Source: JAFDWI01 sp963764215
GTDB taxonomy: Bacteria > Actinomycetota > Acidimicrobiia > Acidimicrobiales > Iamiaceae
NCBI GenBank assembly: GCA_963764215.1
Contig: CAVXRS010000002.1
Location: 310,001 to 374,000, forward strand
Direction of reading: 5' to 3'
Length of the DNA: 64,000 bases
Shown here: in pieces, positions 17,288-24,833 of the stretch
How the letters are laid out: each line of letters opens with the position of its first letter
Position numbering within the stretch: position 1 is the stretch's first letter
Translations under genes and position numbers: made by a program
The notes under the pieces: generated by a model
Seen by the model: the letters and a program-made list of their open reading frames with translations, nothing else
What the model was told of the DNA's origin: nothing
The model's database searches: none

Positions 17288-17326
17288 CCGGCCGATCTGA
17301 CGGGTCGTCAGGTCGGCCGGTACGCT
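17288..17326 (+). promoter_or_regulatory. Extended operator palindrome overlapping a promoter
   Basis: CTGACG-GGT-CGTCAG at 17297-17311 is identical to the operator at 7201. Here the symmetry extends to 15-base arms (CCGGCCGATCTGACG against CGTCAGGTCGGCCGG, 17288-17320) with a single T-G mismatch. The left half-site CTGACG (17297-17302) doubles as a -35 box, with an 18-base spacer to TACGCT (17321-17326). Repressor binding would block RNA polymerase. The ATG of the controlled gene follows at 17363, with GGGAG five bases before it. Confidence 0.62.
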
Positions 17327-17362
17327 GTGGTTCCACCGTTCGTCGGAAGCATCGGGAGCATC

Positions 17363-18772
17363 ATGCGAGGCATCATCTCCGCGGCAGGCTACGTGCCCCA
17401 CCACCGACTCGACCGCGCCGCCATCAAAGACTTCTTCGGGTCAGGCGGCGGGTCGGGCTCACGCAGCGTCGCCGCGTACGACGAGGACACCACCACCCTC
17501 GCCGTCGAGGCCGCCCGGCTCGCCCACCGCGACGCTCCCGCCACCGCGCCGGGTGCGATCTGGTTCGCGACGTCGACGCCCACGTACGCCGACAAGACCA
17601 ACGCCACGATCATCCACGCCGCCCTGCGCGTCGATCGTGACGCCGCGGCCTTCGACTTCGCCGGCGGCGTGCGCTCGGGTGTCGGCGCACTTCGCACCGC
17701 GCTGAAGAGCGCCGAGCCGAGCGTGTTGGTCGCCACCGCGGACATTCGCACCGGGAGACCCACTTCGCCAGATGAAACAGCCGGAGGCGACGCCGGCGCG
17801 GCGCTGCTCGTCGGCGACGACACCGCCGGTCCGGTGATCGCCGAGCTGGTCGGCGTGGGGTCGGCCACCCGGGAGTTCCTCGACACCTGGCGGGCCCCGG
17901 GCGATTTCGCGCTCCACCACTGGGAGGACCGTTTCGGCGAGACCCAGTTCAAACCACTCGTCGCGGACGCCTGGCGGGACGCCACCAAGCATGCCGGTCT
18001 CGGCGACGCCCAGGTCGACGTGTGCATCGTGTCCGGAGCCCACGCCCGGGCGGTCAGATCCACCACCAAATCGCTGAGCGGGTCCACCGCCAGCATCGCC
18101 GCGGACCTGGCCGACACGGTCGGCCAGTGCGGGACCGCGGACGCCGCGCTCCGACTCGCCGACGTCCTGCAATCGGCCGAGGCGGACCAGACCATCGCGC
18201 TCGTGTGCCTCGCGGACGGCGTCGACGTGCTGATCTTCCGCACGACCGAGGCGATCAGCTCCTGGCAACCTGATCGCACGATCGCCGCGCAGATCGCAAG
18301 CGGCGACGCGGGCCTTCCCTACGCCAAGTTCCTCGCCTGGCGCGGCGCGGTCGAAGTCCAGCCTCCCAACCGTCCCCTCCCCGCCCGCGTGTCCGCGTCC
18401 GCCGCCGGACGCAGCGTGGACTGGAAGTACGGACTCGTCGGATCGAAGGACCGTGCGAGCGGCGCGGTGCAGCTGCCCCCGGCACGGGTCAGCTTCGACG
18501 GTGGCAACGTGGACGACGCCGATCCGATCCCCATGGCAGACGCCCACGGCACGATCGTCACCTTCACCGTCGACCGCCTCGCCTACTCACCCTCACCGCC
18601 GGTCATCTTCGCGGTGGTCGACTTCGACGAGGGCGGTCGGCTCCCCATCGAGCTCACCGACACGACCCCCGACGAGGTCGCCATCGGGGACCGGGTCGAG
18701 ATGACTTTCCGTCGGCTGAACACTGCCGACGGCATCGCCAACTACTTCTGGAAGGCACGGCCGGTCCGCTGA
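17363..18772 (+). CDS. HMG-CoA-synthase-like / OB-fold (DUF35) fusion, cysteine-less
   Basis: A 469-residue two-domain protein. Residues 1-330 follow the thiolase-fold HMG-CoA synthase/KAS III pattern: GIISAAGYVPHHRLDR, DEDTTTLAVEAARLA, IWFATSTPTYADKTNATII, GGDAGAALLVGDD. Residues 345-469 match a DUF35 OB-fold: YGLVGSKDRASGAVQLPP, GTIVTFTVDRLAYSP, NYFWKARPVR. Compared with the family pattern as I remember it, the catalytic Cys position reads FAGGVRSG, the Glu region reads ATSTPTY and the His region SGAHARA, so all three catalytic residues look replaced. The zinc-ribbon Cys positions of the OB domain are also filled by non-Cys residues. It ends 28 bases before a thiolase, so a scaffold or substrate-channelling role with that enzyme is suggested rather than catalysis. 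Confidence 0.75.
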   Translation: MRGIISAAGYVPHHRLDRAAIKDFFGSGGGSGSRSVAAYDEDTTTLAVEAARLAHRDAPATAPGAIWFATSTPTYADKTNATIIHAALRVDRDAAAFDFAGGVRSGVGALRTALKSAEPSVLVATADIRTGRPTSPDETAGGDAGAALLVGDDTAGPVIAELVGVGSATREFLDTWRAPGDFALHHWEDRFGETQFKPLVADAWRDATKHAGLGDAQVDVCIVSGAHARAVRSTTKSLSGSTASIAADLADTVGQCGTADAALRLADVLQSAEADQTIALVCLADGVDVLIFRTTEAISSWQPDRTIAAQIASGDAGLPYAKFLAWRGAVEVQPPNRPLPARVSASAAGRSVDWKYGLVGSKDRASGAVQLPPARVSFDGGNVDDADPIPMADAHGTIVTFTVDRLAYSPSPPVIFAVVDFDEGGRLPIELTDTTPDEVAIGDRVEMTFRRLNTADGIANYFWKARPVR

Positions 18773-18800
18773 GCGGAACGGCCGGGAATCGGGAACATTC

Positions 18801-19994
18801 ATGGGATCACACGGCATCAGGGACAAGGTCGCCATCGTCGGCATGAGCTGCACGCCGTTCCGCGAGCACTTCGACAAGAGCCACGACGACCTGGCGATCG
18901 ACGCCGCGCAGGACGCGTTCACCACGTCCGGCATCGCCAAGGAGGACATCGACGCGTTCTGGTACGGCACGGCCCAGTCGGGCATGTCGGGCGTGTCGCT
19001 GGCGGCACCACTGAAGATCCAGGGCAAGCCGGTCACCAGGGTGGAGAACATGTGCGCCACCGGCTCCGAGGCCCTCCGCCAGGCCGCCTACGCGGTCGCG
19101 TCGGGCGCGTACGACACCGCCATGGCGATCGGAGTGGAGAAGGTCAAGGATTCGGGCTACCAGGGGTTGAACGCGTTCCCCATCCCCAGTGACGGAACCA
19201 ACCGCACCCTCACGGCCGCGGCGATGTTCTCGCTCGTGCTTCCCGCCTACGCCGAGAAATACGACGTGGACATCGACGAGTTGCGCCGGGTCGTGGCCCG
19301 CATCGCCTCGAAGAACCACGCCAACGGGGTGCACAACCCGCTGGCGCAGTTCCGACGCGAAATGAGCGTGGACGCCATCTGCAACATGGCCGCGGTGGCG
19401 GGGCGACTCAGCGTGTTCGACTGTGCCGGGGTGGCGGACGGGGCTGCGGCGGCGATCGTCGTGCGGGCCGAGGATGCGCACCGGTACACCGACAGCCCGC
19501 TGTACATCAAGGCGTTGTCACTGGTCGCCGGGGACGGATCGGGAGTGCTCGACCCGACCTATGACTACACGACTTTCCGTGAGTGCAAAGCGGCCGCGGA
19601 CGACGCCTACGCCCAGGCCGGCATCGACGATCCGCGCTCGGTGCTGGCCCTCGCCGAGGTGCACGACTGTTTCACCCCCACCGAGCTGGTGCTGATGGAG
19701 GACCTCGGGTTCGCCGAGCGGGGTACCGCCTGGAAAGAGGAGCTCGCCGGCACGTTCGACCTGCACGGTGACCTGCCGGTGAACACCGACGGCGGGCTCA
19801 AGAGCTTCGGACACCCCGTCGGCGCCTCGGGGCTGCGCATGATCTACGAGGCATGGCTGCAGCTCCGGCGCGAGGTGCCCGCCGAGCGGGCCATCGACAA
19901 CGACCGCACGATGGCTCTGACCCACAATCTGGGCGGCTACCCGGGAGAGATGGTCAGCTTCGTCGGCATCTTCGGCACCGAACCCGAGGCCTGA
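18801..19994 (+). CDS. SCP-x-type thiolase / acetyl-CoA acetyltransferase family
   Basis: A 397-residue thiolase-fold enzyme. The nucleophilic cysteine is in ENMCATGSEAL (about residue 86). A further catalytic block HDCFTPTELVLMEDL replaces the NEAF of classical thiolases, typical of the SCP-x/lipid-transfer-protein subgroup, and GGLKSFGHPVGASG gives the C-terminal histidine. It would cleave or form a carbon-carbon bond in a 3-oxoacyl-CoA, or act as a retro-aldolase as Ltp2 does in sterol side-chain degradation. The adjacent OB-fold fusion protein (17363) resembles the DUF35 partners such thiolases need. Both should be transcribed from the operator-controlled promoter at 17288. A palindromic repeat follows the stop. 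Confidence 0.86.
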   Translation: MGSHGIRDKVAIVGMSCTPFREHFDKSHDDLAIDAAQDAFTTSGIAKEDIDAFWYGTAQSGMSGVSLAAPLKIQGKPVTRVENMCATGSEALRQAAYAVASGAYDTAMAIGVEKVKDSGYQGLNAFPIPSDGTNRTLTAAAMFSLVLPAYAEKYDVDIDELRRVVARIASKNHANGVHNPLAQFRREMSVDAICNMAAVAGRLSVFDCAGVADGAAAAIVVRAEDAHRYTDSPLYIKALSLVAGDGSGVLDPTYDYTTFRECKAAADDAYAQAGIDDPRSVLALAEVHDCFTPTELVLMEDLGFAERGTAWKEELAGTFDLHGDLPVNTDGGLKSFGHPVGASGLRMIYEAWLQLRREVPAERAIDNDRTMALTHNLGGYPGEMVSFVGIFGTEPEA

Positions 19995-20008
19995 GGCGTC
20001 TCGTCAGT

Positions 20009-20061
20009 CGTTTTGGGTGCGGGTTCCGGTCACGCAGTGACCGGAACCCGCACCCAAAACG
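20009..20061. repeat. Intergenic palindromic repeat, copy B
   Basis: A perfect palindrome of two 25-base arms (CGTTTTGGGTGCG then GGTTCCGGTCAC on the left) around the loop GCA. It lies between the convergent thiolase (ends 19994) and dehydrogenase (ends 20083) genes. It differs from copy A at paired positions only (C-G swapped to G-C in the middle, T-A for C-G near the base), so pairing is conserved. Confidence 0.9.
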
Positions 20062-20082
20062 CGCAAGAGGGGGGCAGCGCCG

Positions 20083-21840
20083 TCAGAGTCGATCGTCGAC
20101 GAAAGCGCCGGCCAACAGTTCGTCGAAACGCTCGACGTCCTCGCAGGGTTCGTCGATCCCCCGGTGTGGCGACGGCGGCGCGAGATGCGCCCGCACGAAC
20201 AGCCGGGCCACGAGCGCTTTGCGTCCGGACGGCCCGACACCGAGGCGCTTCTCGGTGCCCGACTGGGCGAGCAGCAGCGCCGCCGACCACACGTCGGCGA
20301 AATACTCGGTCAACGGGAACAGCTTCGCCTCGGCAACCGGTCCCTCCAACTGCTTCCAGCGCGCGACGGTCCCGGCCAGGTCCTCGACCGCGTCGACCAC
20401 GATCTTCTCGGTGCCCGGGTCGTCACCGGGCGCCTCGGCGAGCAGTTCGCGCAGTCGCTCCAGCAACGCCACGTCGCCCTGGTTGCGACGGATCCCCCGC
20501 GCCACGTCCAGGCACAGGATGTTGTCCGGGCCCTCCCAGACGGGGTTGACCTGCGCGTCCCGCAGGATCCTCGCAATCGGCCAGTCCTCGATGTAGCCGT
20601 TGCCGCCGTGCAGTTCGAGCGCGTCGGATGCCGCGGTGATGCCCAGGCGCGCCGCCCGCATCTTGATGACCGGTGCGCCGAGTCGCAGCCGGGTCCGGCA
20701 GAAGCCTTCGAACACGAGCGCCTGGGCGGCCTCGATCTCGACGATCAGTTCGGCCAACTTGCGCCGGGCCAGCGGTTGCTCGATGACCGGCTTGCCGAAT
20801 GCCTCCCGTGCCCGGCAGTAGCAGATCGCCTCGACCAGTGCCCGGCGGGCACAACCCAACCCCATGTTCGCGATGCCGATGCGGGCCCCGTTCGTGAGCG
20901 TCATCAGTCCACCGAGACCACCCCGCAGGCGTCCGTCACTGCCCGCGGGAGCGGCAGATTCCTCTCGACGTTCGAGCAGCCACCCTTCGGCGTCGACGAG
21001 TTCGGCTTCACCCGATGGCACCGACCTGGTTCCGAGCTTGTCCTTGAGCCGGCGCACGTTCACGCCGTTCGGCGTGCCGTCCATCCGGTCCCGCAGCACC
21101 AGGAAGCTCTTCACCTCGTCGGAGCCCGCGATCTTCGCCAGCACGATGAACGTCGACGAATGGGCGTTCGAGACGAACCACTTCACCCCGTTGAGCAGGT
21201 AGTGGTCGCCGGCGGGGGTGGCCACGGTCTCCAGGGCACGCAGGTCCGCACCGCCGCTGCGTTCGGTGAACATCTGTGCGGTCGTCGCGGTGCCGTCTTC
21301 GACGCTGAGCAGCTCTTTGACCCGGGCCTGCACGTGCTCGGGAGCGAACGCCTCGGACAACCGCTCGACCATGTCCCGTCCGGTGCCCACCGAGCAGTAG
21401 ATCCCGACATCGGCCTGGCTGAGCAGGTACCCCCATGCCGCCGTCATCATGTTCGGATCCACACCGGCTTCCGACGCCGTCGCCCGGAACGCCTCGGACG
21501 AGAAGTTCTCGGCCTCGACCGCGGCCCGCGACGCCTGGAACGCCCGCGGCAACACTACGTGGCCGACTTCGTTGCCCCAGCGGTCGTACCGCTCCAGACT
21601 CGGGGGGTCCCGGTCGATCTCCACGGCCCATGCCGCGACCGGGCCACCCATCAGCGCGCCGATCCGCTCGAGATGCGCTTCCGCCCACGCCTGCTCGGCA
21701 CCGTCGAACGCCCCACGGATCAGGAACTGCAGGGTGGGATCAGAGCGGTACCAGTTCAGACCCACCGCCGAGTGGTAGCGACCGGTCTCGTAGCGCTCGC
21801 GGCGATCTGTCCCGGCTGCGGTGTCCGTGGTCGTCGTCAT
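20083..21840 (-). CDS. AidB-like acyl-CoA dehydrogenase
   Basis: A 585-residue long-form acyl-CoA dehydrogenase. The N-terminal extension (GRYHSAVGLNWYRSDPTLQFL and the VLPRAFQASRAAVEAENF region) and the C-terminal helical tail are characteristic of the AidB/ACAD-related subgroup. The FAD/substrate blocks are QMFTERSGGADL, LNGVKWFVSNA, GLGCARRALVEAICYCRAREAFGKP and HGGNGYIEDWPIARILRDAQVNPVWEG, where the glutamate in WEGPDNI is at the catalytic-base position. E. coli AidB is linked to alkylation protection; actinobacterial homologues are generally annotated as acyl-CoA dehydrogenases of unknown substrate. It is transcribed alone, diverging from the serine hydrolase at 21961, and no operator copy is seen upstream. 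Confidence 0.86.
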   Translation of the reverse strand: MTTTTDTAAGTDRRERYETGRYHSAVGLNWYRSDPTLQFLIRGAFDGAEQAWAEAHLERIGALMGGPVAAWAVEIDRDPPSLERYDRWGNEVGHVVLPRAFQASRAAVEAENFSSEAFRATASEAGVDPNMMTAAWGYLLSQADVGIYCSVGTGRDMVERLSEAFAPEHVQARVKELLSVEDGTATTAQMFTERSGGADLRALETVATPAGDHYLLNGVKWFVSNAHSSTFIVLAKIAGSDEVKSFLVLRDRMDGTPNGVNVRRLKDKLGTRSVPSGEAELVDAEGWLLERREESAAPAGSDGRLRGGLGGLMTLTNGARIGIANMGLGCARRALVEAICYCRAREAFGKPVIEQPLARRKLAELIVEIEAAQALVFEGFCRTRLRLGAPVIKMRAARLGITAASDALELHGGNGYIEDWPIARILRDAQVNPVWEGPDNILCLDVARGIRRNQGDVALLERLRELLAEAPGDDPGTEKIVVDAVEDLAGTVARWKQLEGPVAEAKLFPLTEYFADVWSAALLLAQSGTEKRLGVGPSGRKALVARLFVRAHLAPPSPHRGIDEPCEDVERFDELLAGAFVDDRL

Positions 21841-21960
21841 CTGGGCCCCTTTCGATCGAATCCACGACCTGCCCTGGGGCTCACGCTATCCCGGCTGGGC
21901 CGCGAGGCCGGCGGGGCGGATCGTGCAGCGCCGGGGTGGTGGCACTACGTTCCCCTGATC

Positions 21961-23130
21961 ATGGAGCTGCCGCTCACCGGACGATGTGCCCCCGGCTACG
22001 AGTCGGTGCGTGAGGCGTTCGTCGCCAACTTCACCGAACGCGGGGAGATCGGCGCGGCGGTGTGTGTGATCCGCGACGGCCAAGTCGTGGTCGACCTGGC
22101 GGGCGGCTGGGTGGATGCGGCCGCGACCCGGCCCTGGCGGCACGACACCCTCTGTGACTTCTACTCGGTGGGCAAGGGACTGCTCGCCCTGTTGCTCCTC
22201 CAACAGGTCGACGCCGGCCGGATCGGGCTCGACGACGAGATCGCCTCGGTCTGGCCCGAGTTCGCCGTCGGCGGCAAGGAACACGCCACGATCCGTCACG
22301 CGCTGTCCCACCAGGCAGGGGTTCCGGCGATCGACGAACCGCTGACCAACGAGGACCTGTTCGACTGGGACCGCATGACCGGGGCCCTCGCGGCCACCGA
22401 CGCCTGGTTCGTGCCCGGCACCCGGCACGTGTACCACACCAACACGTTCGGACATCTCGTGGGGGAGCTGATCCACCGCATCACCGGTCAGATGCCCCGA
22501 GAGGCCCTGCGTGCGCTCGCGGATCCCCTGGATGCCGATGTGCACTTCGGGGTTCCCGTCTCCGAGCAGCACCGCTGTGCCGAGGTGATCTGGCCATCCG
22601 AACAGTCGATGCAGCCGCTCGACCCGACCCAGCTCGCCACCCTGGAAGGTGAGGCTGCGATGGTTGCGAAGGGGTACTTCAACCCACCCGGCTATTCGTC
22701 GATGGGCGTGGTGAACACGGCGGCGTGGCGGTCCTGCCAGGTCGGATCGACCGCCGGACACGGATCGGCGCGGGGCATCGCCCGCGTCTACGCCGCGCTG
22801 GCCGACGACGATCGGCTGCTCTCCCGGGAGCTCCGCACCGTGGCCACGTCGGCGCAGTCGACGGGTCCCTGTCCGGTGCTGGGAGAAGAGGTGACCTTCG
22901 GACTCGGGTTCTCGCCTTCCACCCGACGACGACCGCTCGGACCCAATCGGGACAGCTTCGGCCATTTCGGCACCGGCGGTGCCCTCGGCTTCTGTGACCC
23001 TTCCGCTCGGATCGGTTTCGGCTATGTGATGAACCAGGTCATCCCGCGCTGGCAGTCGACTCGGAACCGTTCCCTGATCGACGCGTTGTACGCGTCGGGC
23101 CCATCCGGCGCAGGGACAACCCCGCTGTGA
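21961..23130 (+). CDS. Serine hydrolase, beta-lactamase/EstB fold
   Basis: A 389-residue protein of the class C beta-lactamase-related esterase family. Motifs: Ser-X-X-Lys as SVGK (Ser69, Lys72), Tyr-X-Asn-like YHTN (YHTNTFGHLVGE), and a C-terminal GHFGTGGALGF in place of KTG/HTG. Conserved surroundings are DFYSVGKGLLALLLLQQVDAG and RHALSHQAGVPA. No signal peptide is present, so it should be a cytoplasmic esterase or carboxylesterase rather than an antibiotic resistance enzyme. The start is the ATG at 21961; an upstream open frame shadows the divergent dehydrogenase. The stop is followed by a 73-base gap before the ABC transporter operon. Confidence 0.85.
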   Translation: MELPLTGRCAPGYESVREAFVANFTERGEIGAAVCVIRDGQVVVDLAGGWVDAAATRPWRHDTLCDFYSVGKGLLALLLLQQVDAGRIGLDDEIASVWPEFAVGGKEHATIRHALSHQAGVPAIDEPLTNEDLFDWDRMTGALAATDAWFVPGTRHVYHTNTFGHLVGELIHRITGQMPREALRALADPLDADVHFGVPVSEQHRCAEVIWPSEQSMQPLDPTQLATLEGEAAMVAKGYFNPPGYSSMGVVNTAAWRSCQVGSTAGHGSARGIARVYAALADDDRLLSRELRTVATSAQSTGPCPVLGEEVTFGLGFSPSTRRRPLGPNRDSFGHFGTGGALGFCDPSARIGFGYVMNQVIPRWQSTRNRSLIDALYASGPSGAGTTPL

Positions 23131-23211
23131 CACCTTGCACACGAACGACTTGCGACTCGCTAGGCTGACGCCCGTCCACCGCGATCGACATCCCGTCGAA
23201 GGATGGTGCCC

Positions 23212-24057
23212 GTGAGCGTCGAAGCCGCAACGACCGCCGCGACTTCGGAACCTGGCGTGCCACCGTCGATACTGAGCGTGCGCAACCTCGAGGTGGTCTA
23301 CAACGATGTGGCGCTGGTGCTGCGAAGTGTCAGCATCGACGTACCCACCGGCGGGATCGTGGCGCTGCTCGGCGCCAACGGGGCCGGCAAGACGACGCTG
23401 CTCCGGGCGATCTCGGGGCTGCTGGACCTGCATCACGGCAAGATCACCAAAGGCGAGGTCCGGTTCCGCGGCGAAGCCACCCACCGATCCGATGCCGCGT
23501 CGATCGTGCGCAAAGGTCTCGCCCAGGTGATGGAAGGCCGGCGCATCTTCGCGGAGTTGACCGTGGACGAGAATCTGCGCACCGGCGCTGCCACCCGCCG
23601 GGACAAAGCGGCCATCAAGGAGACCTACGAGAGGATCATGGAGCTGTTTCCGACGCTCACCGACCGCCGGAAGGACACCGCCGGCTATCTGTCGGGGGGC
23701 GAACAGCAGATGGTCGCGATGGGCCGGGCCTTGATGGCCGATCCGAGACTGCTGGTCCTCGACGAACCGTCGCTCGGGTTGGCGCCGATGATCGTCGAAC
23801 AGATATCCACGATCATCGGCGACATCAACGCGCAGGGAACCAGCGTGCTCCTGGTGGAGCAGAACGCCCAGATGGCCCTGCGGATCGCACACCACGGATA
23901 CGTGCTCGAAACCGGGCGGGTCGTCAAAGAGGGACCGGCGGCCGATCTGCTCGGAGACCGGGACATCCAGGAGTTCTATCTGGGAGTCGGCGACCGTGGC
24001 CGGCGTTCCTTCCGGGACGTGAAGACCTACCGACGGAGGAAGACGTGGCGGAGTTGA
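23212..24057 (+). CDS. livF: Liv-type ABC transporter ATP-binding protein (LivF-like)
   Basis: An ATPase subunit of a branched-chain-amino-acid/amide-type (HAAT) importer, about 281 residues. Walker A is GANGAGKTT, the signature motif is LSGGEQQ, Walker B is LLVLDEPS, followed by the H-loop region LLVEQN typical of LivF. GTG 23212 is preferred because GAAGG lies nine bases upstream; ATG 23203 is an alternative. It is the first gene of a six-gene operon (livF, livG, ligase, livH, livM, binding protein) and overlaps livG by 13 bases. The C-terminal 25 residues (RGRRSFRDVKTYRRRKTWRS) are an unusual basic tail. Substrate is discussed under the embedded ligase. A possible -10 box TAGGCT lies at 23161. 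Confidence 0.88.
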   Translation: MSVEAATTAATSEPGVPPSILSVRNLEVVYNDVALVLRSVSIDVPTGGIVALLGANGAGKTTLLRAISGLLDLHHGKITKGEVRFRGEATHRSDAASIVRKGLAQVMEGRRIFAELTVDENLRTGAATRRDKAAIKETYERIMELFPTLTDRRKDTAGYLSGGEQQMVAMGRALMADPRLLVLDEPSLGLAPMIVEQISTIIGDINAQGTSVLLVEQNAQMALRIAHHGYVLETGRVVKEGPAADLLGDRDIQEFYLGVGDRGRRSFRDVKTYRRRKTWRS

Positions 24058-24833
24058 ACGACACGTCCGATGTGCTCCTGGAGGTATCGGGGATCACGCT
24101 CCGATTCGGCGGGGTCGACGCGTTGAACGACGTCACCTTCCAGGTGCACCATGGCGAACTGTTCGCCGTGATCGGCCCGAACGGGGCCGGCAAGACGTCG
24201 ATCTTCAACTGCCTCAACGGGGTGTACCGACCCCAGGAGGGTCGCATCGTCTTCGACGGTGTGGATCTCTCGTCGAAGCGACCCGTGCAGACCGCTCGAC
24301 TGGGCATCGCCCGGACGTTCCAGAACCTCGGCCTGTTCGCGAACCTCGACCTCGTCGAGAACTTGATGCTGGGACGTCACCACCTGATGCGCTCGGGATT
24401 CGCCGCCGGGGCGCTGTGGTGGTTCAAGGCGAAGCCAGAGGAACTGCGCCACCGTGAAGCCGTCGAGGAGATCGTGGACCTGTTGGAGCTCGACCGCTTC
24501 CGACGGCAACCGGTCGGCATGCTGCCCTACGGGATCCAGAAGCGGATCGAGCTGGGCCGTGCCCTGGCCATGGAACCGAAGTTGCTCCTGTTGGACGAGC
24601 CGGTGGCCGGCATGAACGTCGAGGAGAGCGAGGACATGGCCCGGTACATCCTCCAGATCCAGGCCCGCCTCGAGCTCGCGATGATCCTGGTCGAACACGA
24701 CATGCAGATGGTCATGGATCTCGCCGACCGGGTCATGGCGCTCAACTTCGGTGTCCCGCTCGCCACGGGAACCCCCGCCGAGGTCCAGAGCGATCCGACG
24801 GTCATCGAGGCCTACCTGGGAGCGTCCGCGTGA
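24045..24833 (+). CDS. livG: Liv-type ABC transporter ATP-binding protein (LivG-like)
   Basis: A 262-residue ATPase partner of the preceding protein. Walker A GPNGAGKTS, a LivG-specific ARTFQNLGLF motif, signature region LPYGIQKRIELGRAL (a divergent form of LSGGQ, common in LivG), Walker B LLLLDEPVAGMN, and VEHDMQMVM. GTG start with GGAGG five bases upstream, inside the end of livF. Its stop overlaps the start of the acyl-CoA ligase gene (GTGA). It powers the LivHM permease at the cytoplasmic face of the membrane. Confidence 0.88.
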   Translation: MAELNDTSDVLLEVSGITLRFGGVDALNDVTFQVHHGELFAVIGPNGAGKTSIFNCLNGVYRPQEGRIVFDGVDLSSKRPVQTARLGIARTFQNLGLFANLDLVENLMLGRHHLMRSGFAAGALWWFKAKPEELRHREAVEEIVDLLELDRFRRQPVGMLPYGIQKRIELGRALAMEPKLLLLDEPVAGMNVEESEDMARYILQIQARLELAMILVEHDMQMVMDLADRVMALNFGVPLATGTPAEVQSDPTVIEAYLGASA

